64,000 nt of DNA from Winogradskyella costae (GTDB lineage Bacteria > Bacteroidota > Bacteroidia > Flavobacteriales > Flavobacteriaceae). The stretch lies in NCBI RefSeq assembly GCF_013403865.1, contig NZ_JABFDK010000003.1, positions 186,001 through 250,000 of the forward strand, in the 5' to 3' direction. The notes below the pieces were generated by a model. That model worked only from the letters and a program-made list of their open reading frames with translations. It did not search any database and was not told where the DNA came from. This document shows positions 27,890 to 35,319 of the stretch, one piece after another. The translations under genes were made by a program, and so were the position numbers. Numbering within the stretch: position 1 is the first letter of the stretch; the number at the start of each line of letters is the position of its first letter.

Positions 27890-28783
27890 ATGCAAGTCAT
27901 AGAATCTTACAAACCTTTCGAAATACAAGACATAGAATTAACAGAATGGAAACAACGACCTGTTAAGAATAATTTTTTCGAGCTTGTATTAATCAAGACA
28001 GGAGAAGGAACGCAATGTATTAACTACAACGAATACAATTACGGGGAAGGAAGTTTGTTTCTACTTCCTCCTTTAAAGTGTCATTCTTTTACTATCAAAA
28101 AGCCTACTCAATTTGTATTTTTAAAGTTCACGGACTCATTTTTTAAAAACGTAAATAGAATCAACATCGACCGAAATGAATGGTTTAAAGAAGCATCCTA
28201 TATTTTATCAAATTATAATCAATTACCAGGAGATATTATTCAAAACGAAATTGACAGACGTCATTTAACTAGATTGATTGACATGATTTTACAAGAATCT
28301 AGAGGTTACGATAATACTTCTATTAATTTGATTACTAGTCTGATGACGAGTGTTTTAGAAATACTTATCCGTAATATTAAAAAGAGTAGTTATTTTGAGA
28401 TTCCGAATCATACTGATGATAGAATCACCAAGATGCTTGCATATATTAATGAACATATAAGTAAAACAGAATTATTAAAAGTCGAAAATCTAGCTGAAGT
28501 ATTTATGATGTCACCTACCTACGTGAGTGAATATTTTAAAAAACAAGTTCAAATGTCTTTGCGAGAATACATTATTAAAGCAAAGTTGAAATTAGTAGAA
28601 ATTCGTTTAATAAATTCTGATTATACCTTAACTCAAATTGCTGACGAACTTGGGTTTACTGATATTAGTCATTTATCTAAAACGTTTAAACGTTACACAG
28701 GTATTTCAATCCGTGATTTTAAAAAAAACGGGGAATATATGATGCTAAAAAGAAGTGCTTGTCCGCCTCATGTTAGTCTTTAA
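27890..28783 (+). CDS. AraC-family transcriptional regulator
   Basis: The 297-residue protein has a cupin-like N-terminal sensor domain (about 15-100, with NYGEGSLFLLPPLKCHSF) and a C-terminal double helix-turn-helix (about 195-290). The second HTH is YTLTQIADELGFTDISHLSK followed by TFKRYTGISIRDFKK. The N-terminal domain is of a type that binds small ligands. Its divergent position next to the BCCT gene makes that transporter the likely target; the ligand may be the transported solute. Confidence 0.92.
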   Translation: MQVIESYKPFEIQDIELTEWKQRPVKNNFFELVLIKTGEGTQCINYNEYNYGEGSLFLLPPLKCHSFTIKKPTQFVFLKFTDSFFKNVNRINIDRNEWFKEASYILSNYNQLPGDIIQNEIDRRHLTRLIDMILQESRGYDNTSINLITSLMTSVLEILIRNIKKSSYFEIPNHTDDRITKMLAYINEHISKTELLKVENLAEVFMMSPTYVSEYFKKQVQMSLREYIIKAKLKLVEIRLINSDYTLTQIADELGFTDISHLSKTFKRYTGISIRDFKKNGEYMMLKRSACPPHVSL

Positions 28784-28952
28784 ATCGATCTTATATTTTA
28801 TTTTTTGAATAGTTAATTGTTCTTTTAATCACTGCTATTTAAAATATGTTCTTTTTTTATGGGGCCATAAATTCTATGTCATTAAAACACAAATAAACAG
28901 TATATAGATTGATTTTAAATACATTAGGTCTGTTTTTAAAATTCAAATTAAG

Positions 28953-28992
28953 TATATTTGATACTATGAGAACAACTATTACTTCATTCTAA
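28953..28992 (+). promoter_or_regulatory. -7 box and eight-codon leader frame before the membrane protein
   Basis: TATATTTG (28953-28960) matches TAnnTTTG. At 28966 an ATG opens MRTTITSF, whose TAA (28990-28992) shares one base with the ATG of the next gene. Stop-start overlap of this kind can couple translation. Whether the leader is translated is unknown. Confidence 0.45.
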
Positions 28993-29729
28993 TGACTAAA
29001 AAAGTAGAAGTCAATACTCGTTTTCTAAAAAAGACAGTCTTTATTGATTGTGTATTTTACATTTCATTTCTGGCGGCTATATTTATAAGTATCTTTCTTG
29101 AAAGAGCACAATTAGTATACGCTTTACCCGTTGTTATTTTTTCAATTTTCATCAAATATATAAGCCTTACAAAGAAGCGAGCTAATCTGCTATTTCCTCT
29201 AGCCTTATTGGCTATATTAATTTCTGATATCTTGTCAATTTATTGTTTTGAAGCATGCTTTATATGGGTTGCTATATTTGCTTCGATATATTTAATATTT
29301 TGCGCGTTGAGTCTTAAGAAATACTTGCATAAAGGAAAGTTAAGGTCGGTATTATCTTTTTCAGTAATTGTAAGTGCTATATTGATCTTATATATAGTTT
29401 GTGCGATTGTAGACTTGCTTATTGATTTTTTACCAGGTATTCAGCTGTTCTTTGTTTTTTTATGTTCAATAAGTTTGATAATTTATACCGTAACGGTTGC
29501 CTTTATTCACATTCGTGACACATACCATAATAGTACGGTTTTATTAGCATCATGTATTTTTACTTTTTTTCAAATTACACTAATTGCTATTAACGAGTTT
29601 TTATTTTACGATAAAACTTTTACCGTATTAGCCGTTAGCTGCCATGTAATGGCCATGTATTTATTTATGACTTTTATTGCTAAAACTAAGGTTGTTAAAT
29701 TAGAAGATATTAAAGAAAAATTTATATAA
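28992..29729 (+). CDS. Eight-helix integral membrane protein, YhhN-like topology
   Basis: The 245-residue protein has about eight hydrophobic helices with very short loops and a basic N-terminus (MTKKVEVNTRFLKK). ALLAILISDILSIYCFE sits where YhhN/TMEM86 lysoplasmalogenase-like proteins have their conserved Asp. I offer that family only as a possibility; other motifs are weak. It is followed by a strong bidirectional terminator. Confidence 0.55.
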   Translation: MTKKVEVNTRFLKKTVFIDCVFYISFLAAIFISIFLERAQLVYALPVVIFSIFIKYISLTKKRANLLFPLALLAILISDILSIYCFEACFIWVAIFASIYLIFCALSLKKYLHKGKLRSVLSFSVIVSAILILYIVCAIVDLLIDFLPGIQLFFVFLCSISLIIYTVTVAFIHIRDTYHNSTVLLASCIFTFFQITLIAINEFLFYDKTFTVLAVSCHVMAMYLFMTFIAKTKVVKLEDIKEKFI

Positions 29730-29769
29730 AAAAGCTAGCTGTTGGTTTAGATTTTTTTTGAAAAAAAAT

Positions 29770-29798
29770 AAAGCTTTATGAATATATCATAAAGCTTT
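29770..29798. terminator. Bidirectional terminator between convergent genes
   Basis: AAAGCTTTATGA and TCATAAAGCTTT form a perfect 12-bp stem with loop ATATA. A-rich sequence precedes and T-rich sequence follows, so it can end both the membrane-protein gene and the leftward kinase gene. Confidence 0.92.
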
Positions 29799-29830
29799 TT
29801 TAAAATTACTACTAGCGAGGGATCTAGAAT

Positions 29831-30790
29831 TTAGCAATTTATATGTTTAGTTAATAATGCGTCTATGTCATTTTGATTAAGTTTAGGATTAGCTCCTTCA
29901 CTACTCGCTACAACAGCACCAATAGCGCAAGCAAAATCAATCGCCGTTTGTGGCGCTTCACCCTTAAGTAATTGATCCGTTAGAGTGGCTAAAAATGAAT
30001 CGCCTGCACCCACCGTATCTACGACTTTTATCTTATAACCCTTATTATAGTAAAAGGTACCATTATAAAGCAGTATAGCTCCTTTTGAGCCTAAGGTGAC
30101 ACAAATTGATGCTGTATTGGTCTGCTGAGCTATAAACTTTATGCTTCCTTCCAAAGTTTGTGTATCGGAATTTAGCTTATTTATAATGGCTGTAACTTCC
30201 TTATCATTGAATTTTTTAAAATCCGCAGCTTTCGTAATTAGATGTGTAACGATTTCAATAATCTCATCATCATTAAACTTAATAAAATCTGCAGCCTCCA
30301 TTAAGTGATTTAAAATTTCATTAGTGTAATATGGAGCTCTAAGGTTAACATCAAAAATCTTATATGGAGCAATTTCTAAAAGCTTATATAGCGTTTTTTT
30401 TGTGCTATGATCTCTAGTACTTAAACTTCCAAATATAAAAGCATCTGACGCTATAGTAATGGCTTCAGCCTCTTTTGTTAGTTGTATACGGTCCCAAGCT
30501 CTTGGATAATTTATAGTATAAGATGCCGAACCTTCGTCATTTAACAAAACGGCTACGTCTCCTGTTTTTAACTCCGAATCAATTTGAATATTATCTACCG
30601 CTACTCCATTCTCTTTAATAAACTGAAAAAGACCTTCTCCATCTAAATCTTCACCAATTCTGGTAATTATAGATACATTATTATCAAACGCTTTAAGTCT
30701 CAACGCGACGTTTAAAGGGGCTCCACCAATTTTTTTACGATTAGGAAAAACATCCCATAACACTTCTCCAAAACATACTATGTTTTTCAT
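29831..30790 (-). CDS. PfkB-family sugar kinase, probable fructokinase
   Basis: The 319-residue protein has the PfkB N-terminal glycine pair in KIGGAPLNVALRLKAF and the C-terminal ATP/catalytic motif DTVGAGDSFLATL, with the base Asp264. Next to a mannitol dehydrogenase gene, its likely reaction is fructose to fructose 6-phosphate. An odd feature is a tandem duplication: AADFIKFNDDEIIEIV (about 166-181) recurs as AADFKKFNDKEVTAII (188-203), 22 residues later. Its ATG follows directly on the stop codon of the dehydrogenase gene. Confidence 0.88.
   Translation of the reverse strand: MKNIVCFGEVLWDVFPNRKKIGGAPLNVALRLKAFDNNVSIITRIGEDLDGEGLFQFIKENGVAVDNIQIDSELKTGDVAVLLNDEGSASYTINYPRAWDRIQLTKEAEAITIASDAFIFGSLSTRDHSTKKTLYKLLEIAPYKIFDVNLRAPYYTNEILNHLMEAADFIKFNDDEIIEIVTHLITKAADFKKFNDKEVTAIINKLNSDTQTLEGSIKFIAQQTNTASICVTLGSKGAILLYNGTFYYNKGYKIKVVDTVGAGDSFLATLTDQLLKGEAPQTAIDFACAIGAVVASSEGANPKLNQNDIDALLTKHINC
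30164..30295 (-). repeat. Diverged 66-bp tandem duplication inside the PfkB gene
   Basis: Two successive 22-codon units share AADFxKFND.E at protein level but differ at many DNA positions, so the duplication is not recent. It keeps the reading frame. Confidence 0.7.
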
Positions 30791-32278
30791 TTAAATAGTG
30801 TTTAAATTAAGAATACTCTTTGTGATACCAACTTTCACTATATTAAGATACGCTGTGGTGTAAGCTTCAACAAATCGTTCGGAATTTTTAAGTTGTCCAA
30901 AAACAGATTCAATTTCTAAAAAAGCTTTTGGATTTCCATTTGATGCTACCACTGCCTTATCATGTAAAGTGTTTGCCATGGCATCTTTTATAATTAAGTC
31001 GCCTCCTTTGTCATCTTTTCCTAAGCTATAAATGGCCCATGCAGCAATAAGGAATGCGGCAAAGTCAATAGATGCTTTAGATTTTAAATTAGCGACTACT
31101 GTAGGCAATACGAATATTGGAACTTTAGCTGAGCTTTCTGAGCAAATCCGATCTATTTGATCCTTAATATTTACATTGCCGAAGCGTTGTAACAATGATG
31201 CTTTGTAGGCTTCTAAATCCACACCTTCCAAATCGGCTAAAGTTGGTGTAACTTCCGTATCCATATAATGCTTTAAAAACGTACTTATTTGAGTATCATG
31301 AACCGCTTCATCTATTGTAGCATAGCCTGATAATGCCCCTAGAACACCAAGAACAGTATGGCCTGCATTTAAAAGACTCAGTTTCATTTTTTCATAAGGC
31401 ACCACATCTTTAACAAACTGCACACCAACAGCTTCCCAAAGTGGTCTGCCGTTGACGAAATCATCTTCAATAACCCATTGTTTAAATGGTTCGCATACCA
31501 CAGGCCAAGCGTCAACAATACCAACTTCTGTCTTTAATCGTTCAATATCAGATGGTGATGTTGCTGGTGTAATACGATCTACCATACTATTTGGAAAAGA
31601 CACATGCTCTTCAATCCAATCTGCCAAACTTGGTTCTGCCATTTCTACATAACTCAAAAGCATTGTTTTAGTCATATCACCATTGCCTTGTATGTTATCA
31701 CATGATTGAATGGTAAATCCTTGGATTCCCTTATCTTTTCTTAGTTTTAAAGCTTGAGTTAAATAGCCAAATACTGTTTTCGGAGCCGATGGATTCTTTA
31801 TATCATGAAGAATTGTAGGATTTTCCTTGTCAAATGACTTTGTAGCTTCATTGTAATTATAACCGCCTTCCGTAATAGTTAAAGTCACTATTTTAACCTC
31901 TGGACTCGCCATTTTTTGAATGACGTGTATCGGATTTTCTGGGGCAAAAAGGATTTCGGTTATTGAGCCAATAACACGTTTGGTTAATGAGCCATCAAAC
32001 TCCTTAACCATTAATGTGTAAAGACCATCTTGTGCTTTTAAAGTGTTATATATATTAGTATCAGAAGGCAGTAAAGCCACTCCGCAAATGCCCCATTCGG
32101 TTATTGCGTTGTTATGTAGTAATTGATCGGTGTAATAGGCTTCATGCGCCCTGTGAAAACCACCAATACCAATATGTATAATACCCGTTTTGATCTGGCT
32201 TCTATCATAAGTTGGACAAGAAATTCTTTTAGAAATTTCTGTTAAACTCTCTTGATTAAGTTTGATGTTAATTTCCAT
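30791..32278 (-). CDS. Mannitol 2-dehydrogenase family polyol dehydrogenase
   Basis: The 495-residue protein is a long-chain polyol dehydrogenase. The N-terminal domain has GIIHIGIGGFHRAHEAYYTD (NAD-binding). The C-terminal domain has VVPYEKMKLSLLNAGHTVLG, with the catalytic Lys and the family's K-x5-N-x2-H motif. Together with the fructokinase it suggests mannitol to fructose to fructose 6-phosphate. Other members act on fructuronate, tagaturonate or arabinitol, so the substrate is inferred from context. The gene follows the permease gene by 5 bp. Confidence 0.9.
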   Translation of the reverse strand: MEINIKLNQESLTEISKRISCPTYDRSQIKTGIIHIGIGGFHRAHEAYYTDQLLHNNAITEWGICGVALLPSDTNIYNTLKAQDGLYTLMVKEFDGSLTKRVIGSITEILFAPENPIHVIQKMASPEVKIVTLTITEGGYNYNEATKSFDKENPTILHDIKNPSAPKTVFGYLTQALKLRKDKGIQGFTIQSCDNIQGNGDMTKTMLLSYVEMAEPSLADWIEEHVSFPNSMVDRITPATSPSDIERLKTEVGIVDAWPVVCEPFKQWVIEDDFVNGRPLWEAVGVQFVKDVVPYEKMKLSLLNAGHTVLGVLGALSGYATIDEAVHDTQISTFLKHYMDTEVTPTLADLEGVDLEAYKASLLQRFGNVNIKDQIDRICSESSAKVPIFVLPTVVANLKSKASIDFAAFLIAAWAIYSLGKDDKGGDLIIKDAMANTLHDKAVVASNGNPKAFLEIESVFGQLKNSERFVEAYTTAYLNIVKVGITKSILNLNTI

Positions 32279-32283
32279 GATAT

Positions 32284-33999
32284 TTAAGTGTTTTTAATTT
32301 TTCCGCGCTTAAGTGCCCAATAGGCCGTAACAAAATATATTACTGTACAGATAAATGCGTATTTATAAAATACCTCTCTATTCTGTGTGTACGACTCCGC
32401 ATTTTCACTACCAAATAAGACAATACAGGCTAATATTACCGTTATGATTAATACAAGTAAAGAGATGCCTCTTAATAGCTTAGTGAAAAGGGTTGTGTCT
32501 TTGATGATTATACGTTCTCCTTCTGCTTTTTGCTCTTGAAATTTTAAGATGTTTGTGTTGCGGATTTTTTCTTTTTCTTCTGCTTCTGGGTACTTATTTT
32601 TAGCGCCATAGCGGCCAGCTAAAAAGGTATAGATTAATATAGTGAATATCCAAGTTGGTATAAAGAGATAAAAGAATGACATTACATTTAATGCGTTTAA
32701 ACCAAATCCAAAAACAAGGCCAAGTGCCCAAGAGGCAATTGCAGGAGTACTAACAGTCAATTGACGATAATGTAACCAATAGCGTGTGTAACCAATTCGG
32801 GGAAATATTTGATGTTCTGAAAACACTATGGCTCCTACAGGTACAACTAATAAACCAGCATAAGTAAGTAACGGAAGTATTTGAGAAAACACAAAAGGAA
32901 AACAGGCCACGACCATAGTTACTAATCCTACTGCTATAGTGGTTTTTTTACGCGAATGACTTTTAAATATCGCCTGTGCTGCCAAACCTGCTCTATAGAG
33001 ATTGGCAACTGCCGTAGTCCAGCCGGCTACAATAACAATAACAAATCCTGACCATCCTAAAGCGTAGTAAGCGACATCACCTGGATCTAATTCTACTATA
33101 GATTTTCCGATGATAACGGCCGCTCCTGCTCCCATAATTCCAGCAGAAATCCAAGCTACATAATGCCCAAACATCATGCCTGTACTGGTGGTTAATCCGT
33201 ATGATTTCTTTTTAGAAAATCGGAATAAGGCCATATCTATCAGTCCAAAATGCGTGATGGTATTAGCAGCCCAAGCAAAACCAATAACTTCTGTTAAACC
33301 TATACCTTGTTGTCCATCACTGTTTATACCTGTCCAGATGGATTGGTCACCTAAGCTTACAAAGTCAGCCCATCCATTTGGTAATGGCTTACCTAAAACT
33401 TCCAAAGATAAAGCAGGTAAAAGCACAAATGCACCACAGGTAAACATTACAAATAACCAAGGAGCACATATACCAGCAAATTCTGAAACTGCTTTAAAAC
33501 CATAAATAGCTATAGATACAACGACTGTTCCAACAATTAATACGATGAGTACAAACCAAGAATTGGTGGGATACCAATTTAATTGTGGAGGTATATTAAA
33601 CGCAAACCTAACCGCTGTTGCAGATACTGTAATCATCGCAGCAGAAATCACTGTAAAAATAATGACATTAGCCCAATTATAAAGTTTGGTCATTGAATCA
33701 CCTGCGATTTTATTAAGATATGTGTATAGGCTTAATCTCGTATCTACAGCAATAGGAGATGTAATGAAGGTCCAACTTAAAACAGCTAAAATATTACCAA
33801 TTAATAATCCTAATAGAATATCCTTTGTTGTAGCTCCTAAAGCCACAAAAGTAGCACCAATAACAAACTCAGTTGCAGCAACGTGCTCAGCGGCATAAAT
33901 ACCAGCAAAATGCGTCCAATTATGCAATTTATGTTTTGCAATTGGCAATTGTTCGTCTTCTAAGTTTTCGAATTGTTGAAAGTCATTGGTAGCGTCCAT
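32284..33999 (-). CDS. NCS1-type permease, putative polyol transporter by context
   Basis: The 571-residue protein has about twelve transmembrane helices and fits the cytosine/purine permease family (NCS1): EHVAATEFVIGATFVALGAT at the N-terminus and GLIDMALFRFSKKKSYGLTT in the middle. It is longer than CodB because of a charged cytosolic insert (about 490-520) before two final helices. Classical substrates are nucleobases, hydantoins or thiamine. Here it is the first gene of a polyol operon, so I infer import of mannitol or a related polyol; no base-catabolism gene is nearby. Confidence 0.85.
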   Translation of the reverse strand: MDATNDFQQFENLEDEQLPIAKHKLHNWTHFAGIYAAEHVAATEFVIGATFVALGATTKDILLGLLIGNILAVLSWTFITSPIAVDTRLSLYTYLNKIAGDSMTKLYNWANVIIFTVISAAMITVSATAVRFAFNIPPQLNWYPTNSWFVLIVLIVGTVVVSIAIYGFKAVSEFAGICAPWLFVMFTCGAFVLLPALSLEVLGKPLPNGWADFVSLGDQSIWTGINSDGQQGIGLTEVIGFAWAANTITHFGLIDMALFRFSKKKSYGLTTSTGMMFGHYVAWISAGIMGAGAAVIIGKSIVELDPGDVAYYALGWSGFVIVIVAGWTTAVANLYRAGLAAQAIFKSHSRKKTTIAVGLVTMVVACFPFVFSQILPLLTYAGLLVVPVGAIVFSEHQIFPRIGYTRYWLHYRQLTVSTPAIASWALGLVFGFGLNALNVMSFFYLFIPTWIFTILIYTFLAGRYGAKNKYPEAEEKEKIRNTNILKFQEQKAEGERIIIKDTTLFTKLLRGISLLVLIITVILACIVLFGSENAESYTQNREVFYKYAFICTVIYFVTAYWALKRGKIKNT

Positions 34000-34343
34000 G
34001 ATTTATAAATTGAAATTAGTCTTGTTTAGTTTTTTATTCTGACGTACATACCAATGTATTTGTCGTTAGTTAATGTTCTGAATTAAGATTTATGTAATTA
34101 TAATTCTATGGTTTTAATACTGCTTTATTTGCAAACGTCATATTTACGTTTATTTGTCAAATGTATAAAATAATATTTGAATAACTCCTAATCAACCCCA
34201 TAAAAATACAATATATTACCTTGATACTATGGTATATTGATACTTGAATGCTTTATTTATAAAGGGGTTAACAAATAAATATTTAATGTAATAATGACGT
34301 TTATTCAGTATAATTATTTACTTTTATCAGATAATTTGATAGT
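34000..34343. promoter_or_regulatory. Divergent control region, mannitol operon and Nudix regulator
   Basis: On the minus strand TACATTTG (34158-34165) fits the -7 box for the permease operon. Just downstream of it lies an inverted repeat AAACGT-N7-ACGTTT (34133-34151). The 9-mer AAACGTCAT of this site (34133-34141) recurs inverted as ATGACGTTT (34294-34302) near the Nudix gene. TTGATACT occurs twice 16 bp apart (34221-34228, 34237-34244). These are candidate operators. Confidence 0.55.
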
Positions 34344-35081
34344 ATGATACCAAATAAAATTCTGAATTTATCTGTAGATTGTGTTGTTTTTGGATACGAT
34401 ACCAATACAAAATCTTTGAATGTCTTACTTATAAAACGGTATTTAGAAGCTAGCGCTACCAAAGAAATTCTGGTTGATGATTATGTGCTAACTGGCTATC
34501 ATGTTTATGAAGATGAAACTTTAGATGAATCCGCGACGCGCGTATTGAAAGAGTTGACAGGTTTAACAAATCAGTATAAACAACAATTTAAGGCTTTTGG
34601 GAATCCAGATCGTTTATCAAATAAAAAGGATCTTATCTGGATTCAAAATCAAGAATTCAACCTTAGAACGGTCACGATAGCGTATTATTTTTTACTAAAA
34701 ACAGAATGTGTTGACGTAAAAAATAATAAGTACAAGGCTAAATGGTTCCCTGTTAGAGAATTACCAGAACTAGGATTTGATCACCAGCAAATTATAGAAG
34801 AAGCACATGAGGATTTAAAAACAAAATGTTTAGCTGAACCCATTATATTCGAATTACTTCCAGACAAATTCACTATAAACGACGTGCAAGATCTTTATGA
34901 ATCTATCTTAGGAATAGAGATTGATAACCGTAATTTCAGACGAAAACTGATTAATAAAAAGTACATCATTCCTTTAGATGAAAAACAAGTGGGTGTGTCT
35001 AAAAAACCAGCACAGTTGTATATGTTTAGTAAAGACATTTACAAAAAGATGTATCATAAAAATTACTTGATTAATATTTAA
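34344..35081 (+). CDS. NrtR/AraR-type Nudix-winged helix regulator
   Basis: The 245-residue protein has an N-terminal Nudix-like domain (about 8-150) and a C-terminal winged helix (about 160-240, ending in KKPAQLYMFSKDIYKKM). The Nudix box region, near YHVYEDETLDESATRVLKEL, keeps only part of the catalytic signature: the REx2EE core appears as RVLKEL. The domain probably binds a ligand rather than hydrolysing one, as in the related sugar regulators of Bacteroidota. Its divergent position points to control of the mannitol operon, probably by a sugar-derived effector. Confidence 0.85.
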   Translation: MIPNKILNLSVDCVVFGYDTNTKSLNVLLIKRYLEASATKEILVDDYVLTGYHVYEDETLDESATRVLKELTGLTNQYKQQFKAFGNPDRLSNKKDLIWIQNQEFNLRTVTIAYYFLLKTECVDVKNNKYKAKWFPVRELPELGFDHQQIIEEAHEDLKTKCLAEPIIFELLPDKFTINDVQDLYESILGIEIDNRNFRRKLINKKYIIPLDEKQVGVSKKPAQLYMFSKDIYKKMYHKNYLINI

Positions 35082-35165
35082 TTCGAAAAATACAGCTTAA
35101 AATTTAGTTTAAAAAAATAACACAATTTTAAGTTTTAGTATTTAAAAACCCTTTAGTTTTGCCCA

Positions 35166-35259
35166 CTTAATTATCAAGAATCTCAAAAAGAGATAGCAAC
35201 CTGCAGTAACGAGCAAGGTGCTAAATAAGATAAGCCAAATACTTTGGAAAAAACGTTAC
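35166..35259 (+). promoter_or_regulatory. SAM riboswitch of the SAM-I/IV type
   Basis: The element fits the conserved SAM-binding core. P1 is TTATC (35171-35175) with GATAA (35229-35233). P2 is a short hairpin ATCTC/GAGAT with loop AAAAA (35180-35194). Then come AGCAACC (35195-35201), P3 CCTGC/GCAAGG and AAGGTGCTAAAT. P4 is absent. A small hairpin CCAAATACTTTGG (35235-35247) follows P1. The P3 loop GTAACG (35206-35211) is perfectly complementary to CGTTAC (35254-35259). A 3' hairpin plus P3-loop pseudoknot is, as I recall, the SAM-IV or SAM-I/IV arrangement. It would lower expression of the next gene when SAM is abundant. Confidence 0.8.
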
Positions 35260-35319
35260 ACCAATTCCCACGTATTTACTTGTTGTTTACTTTTTGTGAT
35301 TCTGACAAAAAACAGATTC

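Noticed and set aside
34131-34139. GCAAACGTC at 34131 as a third copy of the element at 3388 and 10419
   Set aside because: Only nine bases match, it has a different continuation, and it fits better as half of the local AAACGT dyad.
35218-35319. Upstream GTG start for the NhaC-family gene
   Set aside because: It lies inside the SAM riboswitch, and the added residues do not fit the family start.
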